Numbered from the stretch's first letter, positions 1-7,665 are shown. The stretch: DNA of 13,610 nucleotides from Rhizobiaceae bacterium (GCA_021648425.1 JAKISV010000063.1:1-13610); one strand, 5' to 3'. Numbers and translations are program-made. The notes: generated from the sequence alone by a model not told the origin.

Positions 1-959
1 CAAGGCACTGCCCCGGGCATGTGGAAAGTTTTAAACATGGCTTGAAAAGCTATCGCGATCGGCCGGTGAAGCTGGCGGAGTTTGGCAATGTGCATCGTTA
101 TGAACCCTCAGGCGCGTTGCACGGACTGTTGCGGGTACGCGGATTCACGCAGGACGATGCCCATATTTTTTGTACTGAAGAACAAATGGAAGCAGAATGC
201 TTGCGTATCAACGATCTAATTCTTTCGACCTATGCTGATTTTGGTTTTGACCAGGTTACCGTCAAACTGGCAACCCGCCCTGAAAAACGCGTTGGAACTG
301 ATGCTATGTGGGATCATGCCGAAGAAATAATGGCCAAGGTGCTAAAAAATATCGAAGCAGGTTCAGGCGGGCGGGTCAAAACCGGCATAAATCCGGGCGA
401 GGGGACTTTTTACGGACCCAAGTTTGAATATGTTTTGCGCGATGCCATTGGTCGAGATTGGCAATGCGGGACAACCCAGGTTGATTTCAATCTGCCGGAA
501 CGCTTTGGGGCGTTTTATATTGATAAGGACAGCGAGAAGAAAAAGCCGGTCATGATCCACCGGGCAATCTGCGGCTCTATGGAGCGGTTTTTAGGCATAT
601 TGATTGAGAACCATGCCGGACATTTTCCGCTGTGGCTGGCCCCTCATCAGATTGTGGTGGCAACGATTACATCTGATGCGGACGAATATGCCCTAAATGT
701 TGTCAAAAAACTCAAACGTGCCGGATTGATTGCCACCGCAGATACCAGAAATGAAAAAATCAATTACAAAGTGCGCGAGCATTCCCTTGCAAAAGTACCG
801 GTGATTATGGTGTGTGGTATGCGCGAGGCGCAGGAGGGCAGTGTGAATATCCGCCGTCTTGGTTCGCGCGAACAAACATCATTTTCTTTGGATGATGCGA
901 TCATTGCGCTTGTGGATGAAGCTAAAGCCCCAGATGAAAAAAGAGAAATAAGTGACTGA
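1..959 (+). CDS. thrS: Threonyl-tRNA synthetase, 5'-truncated by the window edge
   Basis: This class II synthetase charges tRNA-Thr with threonine in the cytoplasm. About 319 C-terminal residues are present; the first complete codon is at base 3, and the N-terminal TGS/editing part lies outside the window. Visible parts are the CPGH zinc-ligand segment at the very edge, motif 2 with FGNVHRYEPSGALHG and the second zinc ligand in DDAHIF (codon at 162), the GEGTFYGPK and WQCGTTQ segments, motif 3 with the third zinc ligand in MIHRAICGSMERF (codon at 558), and a C-terminal anticodon-binding domain from about FPLWLAP to the end. The form of the NPGEG region resembles rhizobial ThrS. The GTG at base 21 is an internal valine, not a start. 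The two codons before CPGH read Arg-His instead of the near-invariant Met-Asn, possibly an edge error. The gene ends 9 bases before a convergent gene, with no obvious terminator. Confidence 0.97.
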   Translation, partial: RHCPGHVESFKHGLKSYRDRPVKLAEFGNVHRYEPSGALHGLLRVRGFTQDDAHIFCTEEQMEAECLRINDLILSTYADFGFDQVTVKLATRPEKRVGTDAMWDHAEEIMAKVLKNIEAGSGGRVKTGINPGEGTFYGPKFEYVLRDAIGRDWQCGTTQVDFNLPERFGAFYIDKDSEKKKPVMIHRAICGSMERFLGILIENHAGHFPLWLAPHQIVVATITSDADEYALNVVKKLKRAGLIATADTRNEKINYKVREHSLAKVPVIMVCGMREAQEGSVNIRRLGSREQTSFSLDDAIIALVDEAKAPDEKREISD

Positions 960-968
960 ATAACAATG

Positions 969-1835
969 CTATTCAATTAGTATTTCTACATCCCTATTCA
1001 AGCTGGATTCAACTGAAAAATCGCGAGAGTAAATTTTTTCACTGTTTCTGGCAATCGCCGTATAGTTTCCCTCTGACAAAACAAAACTTGGAAATGTCGA
1101 GTTGCTTTCGGTAATTACATCCCCGTCTTCAGACAGGAGTGACCAGGAAGTGTCGGCAATGGCGCTGCCACCGCTTTGACGAACCAGGCGCAGGGTTATG
1201 CGCGCAGCGCGGTGCTGCATAGTGGCCTGGGTGAGTTCTCCGGGCTGTACGCGCAAATCAGCACGGGTTTCCACATTCAACTTTCCGTATTTTGACACCA
1301 CGTGATAGGTGCCCTGGGCAAAGGGAACAATTTGTTTTGGGCGCACATCTCTGGCGATCAGGCGACGAATTCCGCGCTCATCAACCGCGTCTGAATAAAC
1401 GTCAAAACGCAGCAGTTTGGAAGCAATGGGGCCATCGGGCCGGGTAATCGCTTCCAATTGCAAGCCACCGGCATTGAGAATGAAAATCTGCCGGTTGTTG
1501 GAGGCGGTGACATTCATGCGTCGAACTACACCGGCATAGCCATAAGCGACGTGGACAAAATATTCGCCAGCTGACATTTCAAAGGACTTTGTACCGCCAT
1601 TGGCGGTGGCGAGCAGGGGTAACTCGCCATTCTCATCGACATCTGTCTTAAAAATACGCCACTCTAATCCATATTCGATTGGATTTTCTGAAGCAGTCAT
1701 GCGTGCCTCAAGCTCAACACGATAAGTTTTTTCAGTGCCTTCCTGGCCGTTGGCCGGTAAAGCGGTAGTGGCAATAATCAACGTCAATACCGCACTAATG
1801 TATCGAAGCGCGTTCATAGTCCATTGCGCGGGCAT
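969..1835 (-). CDS. Secreted protein with three tandem beta-rich modules, unknown function
   Basis: I do not recognise a named family with certainty. The protein (288 residues from the ATG at 1835) begins with a signal-peptide-like segment: a short polar start, a hydrophobic core around residues 12-27, and a likely cleavage after the ALPANG region, so it is probably periplasmic or surface-exposed. The rest is predicted beta-rich, with three similar modules at about residues 55-130, 140-215 and 228-288. Each has a short hydrophobic strand (GLEWRIF, LRFDVY, TSWSLL), an acidic turn with Gly, then an x-G-x-Y strand (AGEYFVHVAY, QGTYHVVSKY, EGNYTAIARN) and a closing strand. Such modules resemble carboxypeptidase-regulatory or Ig-like folds. 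A longer TTG start at 1898 exists, but ATG 1835 has an AAAAAAGGC stretch upstream and puts the signal peptide at the N terminus. It diverges from the nitroreductase gene and converges on thrS. Confidence 0.82.
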   Translation of the reverse strand: MPAQWTMNALRYISAVLTLIIATTALPANGQEGTEKTYRVELEARMTASENPIEYGLEWRIFKTDVDENGELPLLATANGGTKSFEMSAGEYFVHVAYGYAGVVRRMNVTASNNRQIFILNAGGLQLEAITRPDGPIASKLLRFDVYSDAVDERGIRRLIARDVRPKQIVPFAQGTYHVVSKYGKLNVETRADLRVQPGELTQATMQHRAARITLRLVRQSGGSAIADTSWSLLSEDGDVITESNSTFPSFVLSEGNYTAIARNSEKIYSRDFSVESSLNRDVEILIE

Positions 1836-1907
1836 ATTTGCTTTGCCTTTTTTCAACTGTTGTGTTTTGTGTTTCAAGTTTAGTCCAGATAATAACAAGG
1901 CAATTTG
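1836..1907. promoter_or_regulatory. Divergent promoter interval
   Basis: These 72 bases separate the start of the secreted protein gene (minus) from that of the nitroreductase gene (plus) and must hold both ribosome-binding sites and probably both promoters. The sequence is AT-rich. An AAGG at 1897-1900 serves the plus-strand ATG at 1908. On the minus strand an AAAAAAGGC run precedes the ATG at 1835. I cannot assign -35 and -10 boxes with confidence. Confidence 0.4.
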
Positions 1908-2501
1908 ATGGAATCACCAAATAATAGCGTGATCAATTTCATGCGCAACCGGCGCTCGGTGCCGGCCAAGCTGATGGTGGGTCCTGGTCCTGACAGTGAT
2001 CAATTGAGAACCATTCTGGAAATTGCCAGCAGAGTGCCAGACCATGGCAAGCTCGCACCCTGGAGATTTATACGCTATGGCAAACAAAAATCCATCAATA
2101 TTGGTGAGAAAATTCTTTCACGTGCCAAAGAAATAGCCATCGTTGAGGGCAGGGTACTTAGCGAGGATGAAATGGAAATCGAACGTAACCGGTTTTTACG
2201 AACACCGGTTGTTGTTGCGGTTGTCAGTTGTGCCCAACTCCACCCCAAGATACCGCAATGGGAGCAAATTCTTTCTTGCGGTGCCGTCGCCATGAACCTG
2301 TTGATTGGTGCCAATGCCCATGGATATGATGCCCAGTGGCTAACAGAGTGGTATGCCTATGATGAGGCGCTCAACACTGAGCTGGGATTAAAAACAGGCG
2401 AGCGTTTTGCCGGCTTTGTCCATATCGGTACGCGACAAAACCCCAAGGGTGAGCGAAGCCGCCCTGAATTGGATGATATTTACAGCACCCTGGAGAATTG
2501 A
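1908..2501 (+). CDS. YdjA-type nitroreductase family FMN oxidoreductase
   Basis: This is a small nitroreductase-family flavoenzyme of 197 residues, expected to bind FMN as a homodimer and reduce nitro-compounds, quinones or another unidentified substrate with NAD(P)H. It shows the N-terminal RRS (residues 15-17), which in the family contacts the FMN phosphate, the PDHGKLAPWRF signature (44-54) typical of the YdjA branch, CGAVAMNLLIGANAHGYDAQW (124-144) and a C-terminal HIGT (172-175). Length fits E. coli YdjA (about 183 residues). ATG 1908 was chosen over the adjacent TTG at 1905 because AAGG lies 7 bases upstream. It is followed after only 3 bases by the flavin reductase-fold gene, so the two are surely cotranscribed. 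The physiological substrate cannot be read from sequence. Confidence 0.93.
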   Translation: MESPNNSVINFMRNRRSVPAKLMVGPGPDSDQLRTILEIASRVPDHGKLAPWRFIRYGKQKSINIGEKILSRAKEIAIVEGRVLSEDEMEIERNRFLRTPVVVAVVSCAQLHPKIPQWEQILSCGAVAMNLLIGANAHGYDAQWLTEWYAYDEALNTELGLKTGERFAGFVHIGTRQNPKGERSRPELDDIYSTLEN

Positions 2502-2504
2502 AAT

Positions 2505-3113
2505 ATGTTTTATGACGCACGCAAAAATAACCATGGACTACCCCATGACCCTTTTAAGGCGATTGTCGCACCACGGCCGATTGGCTGGATATCCAGCCTG
2601 TCAAAGGAAGGGAATTTCAACCTTGCGCCCTACAGTTTCTTTAATGCGGTTTCTTCTGCGCCCTATATTGTGATGTTTTCATCTGTTGGCTGGAAAGATT
2701 CCGCCACCAATGCACGTGATACAGGCGAATTTGTCTGTAATTATGCCGGTGAATCGATGGAAGTGGCGATGAACAAAACATCAGTGGATGCGCCTTCAGA
2801 TGTGAATGAAGCGCAATATAGCAATCTGGAACTGGCCCCGTCTTCACTGGTAAAACCGCACCGGGTAAAAGACGTCTGGGCAGCGCTGGAGTGTAAGGTC
2901 ACCCAGATACTTGAACCCGATGATGCTCAGGGCAACCCGGTAGGCAGTGTGGTGGTATTTGGTGAAGTGGTCGGTATCTATATCAAAGATGAGGCCATCG
3001 TGAACGGGCAATTCGAAGTTGATATTGCGCGCCCCGTTTCCAGAGGCGGCTATATGGATTTTGGAAAATCCGGCAAAAAATTCCAGATGGCGCGGCCAAT
3101 CTGGAAAGAATAA
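2505..3113 (+). CDS. Flavin reductase-like, FMN-binding split-barrel protein (COG1853/DIM6-NTAB type)
   Basis: This 202-residue protein has the FMN-binding split-barrel fold of the flavin reductase-like family. Members either reduce free flavin with NAD(P)H or act as flavoproteins of their own. The signature region runs from about residue 22: APRPIGWISS, then GNFNLAPYSFFNAVSSAPY, followed by the conserved DTGEFVCNYAG (72-82). A second conserved part near GEVVGIYIKDE begins the C-terminal strands. The start ATG has GGAG 9 bases upstream, inside the end of the nitroreductase gene. The 3-base gap from that gene implies an operon of two flavin enzymes, so joint use of reduced FMN is possible but is inference. 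The next gene is 145 bases downstream with its own leader, so the operon probably ends here. Confidence 0.92.
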   Translation: MFYDARKNNHGLPHDPFKAIVAPRPIGWISSLSKEGNFNLAPYSFFNAVSSAPYIVMFSSVGWKDSATNARDTGEFVCNYAGESMEVAMNKTSVDAPSDVNEAQYSNLELAPSSLVKPHRVKDVWAALECKVTQILEPDDAQGNPVGSVVVFGEVVGIYIKDEAIVNGQFEVDIARPVSRGGYMDFGKSGKKFQMARPIWKE

Positions 3114-3144
3114 CAATACTGGCGGTGTGTCTTATTTCTACTTA

Positions 3145-3159
3145 TTAACCCGAAATTAC
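3145..3159 (+). promoter_or_regulatory. CtrA-box-like sequence upstream of the DUF2336 gene
   Basis: TTAA, seven bases, then TTAC matches the alphaproteobacterial CtrA consensus (TTAA-N7-TTAA) in seven of eight defined positions. It lies about 100 bases before the DUF2336 start in a 145-base intergenic region that also has an ACCATGGT palindrome (3162-3169). Short AT-rich matches like this occur by chance, so this is only a candidate. Confidence 0.25.
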
Positions 3160-3218
3160 CAACCATGGTGAACCAATCGTTAATTTATTCATGGCAATAA
3201 TAAGGCTCAAACGTAGTT

Positions 3219-3240
3219 AAGAGTCGCAATAGCGATTCTT
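3219..3240 (+). promoter_or_regulatory. Leader hairpin just before the DUF2336 ribosome-binding site
   Basis: AAGAGTCGC and GCGATTCTT form a 9-bp stem (one G-U pair as RNA) around an AATA tetraloop. It ends one base before the CGGGGAG ribosome-binding site (GGGGAG at 3242-3247), which is followed after 11 bases by the ATG. A stem here could affect translation or mRNA stability, or it could be a DNA dyad for a regulator. Confidence 0.5.
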
Positions 3241-3258
3241 TCGGGGAGCACTGCAACG

Positions 3259-4698
3259 ATGGTTATTGAAGATTTTTTATCCTGGGTTCAAACCGCTCCG
3301 GTACCTAAGAGGGCACAGGCTGTCAGTGCTCTGGCACGGGCATACCTCCATTCGCAAATGACTTATGATGAGCGCAGTGCGGCCGTGTCTGCAATGACTG
3401 TATTGCTGGAAGACCCTTCAAGCAGGGTGCGTTTTTCATTGGCGGATGCTTTGGCTTCCAGCAAAAATGCACCGCGCCATATTATCATGGCTCTGGCTAC
3501 CGACAGTGCAGAAATATCCTCATTGATACTGGCACGTTCGCCGGTGTTTTGTGATGGTGAACTGGTTGATCTGGTAGCTTCTGGCAGAGTGGAACAACAA
3601 ATTGCCATCGCCTGTCGGGGCCATATTTCTTCAGCACTTTGTGGTGCGATAGCTGAAGTGGGAGTGGTGGAAGCGTGTCTGGGGCTTTTGATGAACAAAT
3701 CCGCGCGCTATTCTAAAAAGATTGCCCACAGAATTGCCGAGCGTCATGGGAGCAATGCGGAAATACGCAAACTGATGTTAAGTGATGAAAACCTGAATGC
3801 CGATATTCGGGTATTGCTGATTGAAAAACTGGGGGAAAAACTGGGTAATTTTGTGCAATCCAAAAACTGGTTATCAAAACGAAGGTCTGACACAACCATC
3901 CGCGATGCACTCGACAGAAGTTCTATAGTTTGTGCAGCCAACGCTGATGATGATCAGGTGGACCAACTGGTGGATTGGCTAATCAAATCGGAGAAACTGA
4001 CAACGGCCTATTTGTTGCGGACCATTTGCATGGGCAATATTACTTTGTTTTGCCAGGCATTGAGCCGACTATCAGATATTCCAGCAGTTCGCATTGAAGC
4101 GATGATCTCTCAAAAGAGACATTCCGCATTCCGGGCAGCTTATATTAAATCCGGGATGCCTGTTCAGGCCTTTGATGTATTTTCCACGGCCCTTAGTGTG
4201 TGGCAGGAATTGTTAAGTGAACCTGAATGGATTTCACGCGCGCGCATGCCTTATCTGGTTACACGCCAACTGGTGGAAAAATATCGCGGTGATCAAAATG
4301 AAGTTGTGGATGAGCTGTTATTGCTGCTGCAAAAGATATCATCCGACATGGCGCGCGAAGAGGCACGAACCCATGTGGTGGAACTTGCCCGCAAACGCGC
4401 TGATAAACTTGCAGCGGATTGCACAGCAAAGATACAACTGGCAGCTTTAGGTGCGGCTACACAAACTGCATCAGAAACCTATCACCAACAGGTGACACAA
4501 GATGTTGAAGATATTGATGAGCAGTTTACCCGCGATATGGAAGCAACCATCGCGCGTTCTCTGGAAAATGACATTATCGAAATTTCAGAAAATGATATGC
4601 GCGTACCAACGACTGCTGCCAATGACAGGTCCGCGATAAAACAAGAAGCTGAAACTATAGAAGTGTTGGAAGTTTCACTAATGTCTAATGCGGCCTAG
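3259..4698 (+). CDS. DUF2336 family protein
   Basis: This 479-residue cytoplasmic protein matches my recollection of the alphaproteobacterial DUF2336 family: the start reads FLSWVQTAPVPKRAQAVSALARAYL, followed by AMTVLLEDPSSRVRFSLADALA and APRHIIMALA, which look like helical (HEAT-like) repeats. Later helical blocks occur around FRAAYIKSGMP and LVTRQLVEKYRG. The last 60 or so residues are acidic and low in order (many Glu/Asp), with no membrane segment or signal peptide. Function is not established; repeat-helical folds usually mediate protein contacts. The ATG at 3259 is preceded by a strong GGGGAG and a leader hairpin, and the gene stands alone, converging on nadK with a 20-base gap. CtrA control is possible but unproven. 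Confidence 0.88.
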   Translation: MVIEDFLSWVQTAPVPKRAQAVSALARAYLHSQMTYDERSAAVSAMTVLLEDPSSRVRFSLADALASSKNAPRHIIMALATDSAEISSLILARSPVFCDGELVDLVASGRVEQQIAIACRGHISSALCGAIAEVGVVEACLGLLMNKSARYSKKIAHRIAERHGSNAEIRKLMLSDENLNADIRVLLIEKLGEKLGNFVQSKNWLSKRRSDTTIRDALDRSSIVCAANADDDQVDQLVDWLIKSEKLTTAYLLRTICMGNITLFCQALSRLSDIPAVRIEAMISQKRHSAFRAAYIKSGMPVQAFDVFSTALSVWQELLSEPEWISRARMPYLVTRQLVEKYRGDQNEVVDELLLLLQKISSDMAREEARTHVVELARKRADKLAADCTAKIQLAALGAATQTASETYHQQVTQDVEDIDEQFTRDMEATIARSLENDIIEISENDMRVPTTAANDRSAIKQEAETIEVLEVSLMSNAA

Positions 4699-4718
4699 GG
4701 CGAAAGCTGGAATTCCGC

Positions 4719-5513
4719 TCAATACTGAAACTGTTCGGCCAAAATGCGTTCATCCCATGAATGTTCGGGATCAAACAACAAAACACCTGTTGATTTTTTG
4801 TCTTCATAAATAGTGACCTTGCGTACCGATTTGATTTCGATGTGATCTGCCACAGCATTGACCGGACGCTTGTCTGGTTCATTCACGGTGATTTCGACTT
4901 TTGCATTGTCGCGTAACAATGCCCCGCGCCAACGCCTTGGCCTGAACGGGCTTACGGGCGTTAAAGCCAATAGCGGTGCGTCAAGGGGAAGTATCGGACC
5001 GTGGGCAGAGAGGTTATAGGCGGTGGAGCCTGCCGGTGTTGCCAATAAAATTCCATCGCAAATCAGTGTTTTCAGGCGGGTTTTGCCATCGATATCAATC
5101 CTCAGGCTGGCAGCCTGGTAGGACTGGCGCAACATTGAGACTTCATTGATAGCATGGGCCCGGTGTTGTTTTCCGTTGGCATCGGTTGCCTTCATTACCA
5201 GAGGATGAATACGATTTGAGATTGCCGCTGCAATGCGTTCTTCCAGGTTGCTTTCACGGTATTCATTCATCAAAAATCCGACCGTACCTTTGTTCATACC
5301 GTAGACAGGAATATTGGTATTCATGAATTCGTGCTGAGTTTGCAGCATAAAACCATCCCCCCCAAGAGCGACGATTACATCTGCATTTTGCGCATCACGA
5401 TTGCCATAACGCGAGACCAGTTTTTGCATGGCTGCCACTGCCTCGGGGGAATTGCTGGACAAAAAGGCTAATTTCAAGGGACATGCTTTCAGTAGTGGGT
5501 AACCTGGTGCCAT
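4719..5513 (-). CDS. nadK: NAD kinase
   Basis: NAD kinase phosphorylates NAD to NADP in the cytoplasm, the only known route to NADP. The 264-residue product has GGDG (51-54, with the catalytic Asp), NKGTVGFLMN (74-83), the NE pair of the NAD site (123-124), the TPAGSTAYNLSAHGPILPL block (159-177) and LALTPVSPFRPRRWRGALL (182-200), all typical of the short alphaproteobacterial type (usually around 255-260 residues). The ATG at 5513 lacks a clear Shine-Dalgarno sequence, and about ten residues precede the usual KLAFLSS first strand, so the true start could be slightly internal. It converges on the DUF2336 gene and diverges from a small hypothetical gene. Confidence 0.96.
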   Translation of the reverse strand: MAPGYPLLKACPLKLAFLSSNSPEAVAAMQKLVSRYGNRDAQNADVIVALGGDGFMLQTQHEFMNTNIPVYGMNKGTVGFLMNEYRESNLEERIAAAISNRIHPLVMKATDANGKQHRAHAINEVSMLRQSYQAASLRIDIDGKTRLKTLICDGILLATPAGSTAYNLSAHGPILPLDAPLLALTPVSPFRPRRWRGALLRDNAKVEITVNEPDKRPVNAVADHIEIKSVRKVTIYEDKKSTGVLLFDPEHSWDERILAEQFQY

Positions 5514-5553
5514 TCAAATCATCAACGTGAAGGCGTGTAAACCGGCAAAAGCG

Positions 5554-5573
5554 TAAACAATTGTTAAACAATT
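5554..5573. promoter_or_regulatory. Operator-like direct repeat in the nadK divergent interval
   Basis: TAAACAATT occurs twice with starts 11 bases apart (5554 and 5565), about one helical turn. The first copy also belongs to a perfect 10-bp palindrome AACAATTGTT (5556-5565). Same-face spacing in a 138-base divergent interval suggests a regulator site for nadK, the small gene, or both. No regulator is identified. Confidence 0.4.
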
Positions 5574-5574
5574 A

Positions 5575-5591
5575 CCAGCATTCTTTGCTGG
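5575..5591. promoter_or_regulatory. Short hairpin CCAGCA/TGCTGG
   Basis: A perfect 6-bp stem (CCAGCA and TGCTGG) closes a TTCTT loop, starting one base after the preceding direct repeat. It lies upstream of the small gene at 5652 and may sit in its 5' leader. It is not followed by a T run in the plus direction, so it does not look like a terminator. Confidence 0.35.
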
Positions 5592-5651
5592 ATGTTTCGC
5601 ATCCTTGCGAATCCGGCTATTGCAACAAAATGGTTTTGTGGAGACAATAAA

Positions 5652-5879
5652 ATGATTAGACCAACCAGTGAGATAGAATTTCCACCTTCAGAGTTTCTTC
5701 GACTGAAAGCCGGGATGTTGGCACGTATGGAAGCACTGGGTACTTCATCTGATAGTTTGTTGGCGGTGATTGCCAAACGCCTTGGGGCTGAAACCTGTGG
5801 GAATGTGGAGCAGGTTGAAGCGCTGACACTCGAACAGGAACGTCTGATTACTAATATGCGCAAACTGGCGCGCGCCTGA
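5652..5879 (+). CDS. Small conserved-looking hypothetical protein (75 aa)
   Basis: I do not recognise this protein. From ATG 5652, which has GGAG 8 bases upstream, it is 75 residues long; an in-frame ATG at 5592 would add 20 residues but lacks that spacing. The product is probably mostly helical: a short Pro-containing start, LRLKAGMLARMEALG, LLAVIAKRLGAETCG, then a charged helix EQVEALTLEQERLITNMRKLARA (roughly 50-75). It has one Cys and no signal peptide or membrane segment. It diverges from nadK and converges on the transpeptidase homologue. The good ribosome-binding site and the ordered helical pattern argue for a real gene; function is unknown. Confidence 0.68.
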   Translation: MIRPTSEIEFPPSEFLRLKAGMLARMEALGTSSDSLLAVIAKRLGAETCGNVEQVEALTLEQERLITNMRKLARA

Positions 5880-5911
5880 CCAGCCTGCCTGATTGGCGAG
5901 CCTAACCCGCG

Positions 5912-7645
5912 CTAATTACCGCCCAGTACAATTCCATCACGACGCAAATCCGCAGCGCCTGATATTCCCTTGGATGAAAAAGTTATTGCGTGCTGGCCGC
6001 TGTCCTTATGTTTGCCTGATATTGTTTCATAGCCATAAGCGCGAAGGGCGGGTTCGAGTTGTTCAGCGCCGCTTCCTTGCTCAAGTAAATATACACCTTC
6101 CCGAAAGATCAAATCGGGTAGTTCAATAGCCTGCTGAATTTCCATTTTCCAATCAACAAGAGCAATGATAGTGCGGGCAATATCGACAATGGTGCTGGTG
6201 TCACCGGTGGAACCAAGAGCGGCGATGGGCTTTCCTTCTTTTAACACAATGGTAGGCGACATTGAAGAAAGCGGGCGTTTACCGCCTGCAACAGAATTGA
6301 GCACCTGTTTGTCACCACGCCGGGGTCTGGTAGAAAAATCAGTCATGGCGTTGTTCAGTAAAAATCCCTCAACCATTAAAATAGAACCAAAATCATTGCC
6401 AAGAGAAGAAGTCATGGAAACCACGTTGCCCTGGTTGTCGACAATAGAAAAATGACTGCCGGAGGGAAATTCAACCGCATCATTGTCACCCAGGTCATTG
6501 ATGATACCGGGTTTTATATTTTCACCGCTGAGCAGTGCTCCTTCGACACGAACCAGCTTCCTGCGCTCAGCCAGATATTCAGCCTTCAGTAATTGCGACG
6601 TCATATGTTCTGATTCTATATCTGCCATAAAGCGTGAGCGATCAGCAAAGGCGAGTTTTGAAGCTTCCGCGATAATACGCCAGGAAAGCGGGTTATTGGG
6701 TCCGTAGCGGGCAAGGTCATGGGGTTCAACCAGCTCTAAAATCTGTGCAAGCGTTATCGTTGCCGAAGCCGGACCGCCTAATCCGCAAATATCATACCCA
6801 CGATAATTTATGCATAATGGCGGGCGTTCAATAACATCATAGTTTGTGAAATCCTTCACAGAAAGCAGACGCGGACTGGCAAATGCACTGTTTATAGATG
6901 CGACCATATTTTGGGTGATTTGCCCATTATAGAAAACACTGGAGCCTTTCAGCGAGATTTTTTCCAGCGTATCGGCATAAACCTTATTCATGACAATGGT
7001 ATCGGGAAACAGCGGCACGGCTTCTTCGCTCAGAAAATAGGCGCGAGTGGCTTCGTTGGAATAGATGAATGGGGAAGACTGGGCGATGCGATTATTTAGC
7101 AGCGAGGTAATTTTAAACCCCGATCTGGCCAACCGGATTGCCGGTTGAAACAGGTTTTCCCATGGAAGGCTGCCATGTTTTGCGTGGGTTTTTTCCAACA
7201 GTTTCAGTGTCCCGGGGATGGCTACCGAGCGTGCACCCACGATGTCATTATGAAATTGGTCATTTTCGCCGTCGCTTTTGGTGAAGAGATTTTCACCGGC
7301 AAGTGCAGGAGCGGTTTCGCGACCGTCATAGGTGGTGAGGCGGGAATTTTCCGCATCCCAATAGACCATGAATGAACCACCACCCAGTCCCGAAGCATTG
7401 GGTTCCACCAGCCCCAGCACCAGTTGAATGGCGACCATGGCATCAATGGCATTGCCGCCGGATTTGATAATCTCACGACCGGCCCGCGAAGCGTAGGCGC
7501 TGGCTGTTGATACCATCCATGATTTTGCGACAAGCGTTTTACCAACCAGGGGAGGTGGCCTGGTTTGGGCATTGGATGGGGCAGATGCAAATACCGGGGC
7601 CACGATAATCAGTACAATGGTCACTATAAGCACAAATCTGCGCAT
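5912..7645 (-). CDS. Gamma-glutamyltranspeptidase homologue lacking the catalytic threonine (possible pseudoenzyme)
   Basis: This 577-residue protein is a full-length member of the gamma-glutamyltranspeptidase (Ntn-hydrolase) family, which normally cleaves itself in the periplasm and hydrolyses glutathione. A signal peptide fills residues 1 to about 27. Conserved parts include GGNAIDA, ASGLGGGSF (84-92), YDGRE with the substrate-binding Arg (109), LAFADRSR, FLLNN (428-432) and RPLSSMSPT (457-465). The key region does not fit: where active members have Thr two residues before His (T-x-H), this one has Gly396 in PSGSHFS. The oxyanion motif GSPGGSR reads GSTGDTS, the PPSSGG loop reads GPASAT, and the usual Gln or Glu after LLNN is Ala. 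The ATG at 7645 was preferred over a TTG at 7669 that overlaps the upstream SDR stop. It follows the SDR gene after 20 bases, so the two are probably cotranscribed. It may be inactive or have changed function. Confidence 0.92.
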   Translation of the reverse strand: MRRFVLIVTIVLIIVAPVFASAPSNAQTRPPPLVGKTLVAKSWMVSTASAYASRAGREIIKSGGNAIDAMVAIQLVLGLVEPNASGLGGGSFMVYWDAENSRLTTYDGRETAPALAGENLFTKSDGENDQFHNDIVGARSVAIPGTLKLLEKTHAKHGSLPWENLFQPAIRLARSGFKITSLLNNRIAQSSPFIYSNEATRAYFLSEEAVPLFPDTIVMNKVYADTLEKISLKGSSVFYNGQITQNMVASINSAFASPRLLSVKDFTNYDVIERPPLCINYRGYDICGLGGPASATITLAQILELVEPHDLARYGPNNPLSWRIIAEASKLAFADRSRFMADIESEHMTSQLLKAEYLAERRKLVRVEGALLSGENIKPGIINDLGDNDAVEFPSGSHFSIVDNQGNVVSMTSSLGNDFGSILMVEGFLLNNAMTDFSTRPRRGDKQVLNSVAGGKRPLSSMSPTIVLKEGKPIAALGSTGDTSTIVDIARTIIALVDWKMEIQQAIELPDLIFREGVYLLEQGSGAEQLEPALRAYGYETISGKHKDSGQHAITFSSKGISGAADLRRDGIVLGGN

Positions 7646-7665
7646 GCTACATAAGCCTTTATTGG

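Noticed and set aside
7222..7590. Open frame of 122 codons on the minus strand
   Set aside because: It overlaps the transpeptidase homologue in another frame on the same strand; the in-frame gene carries the conserved motifs.
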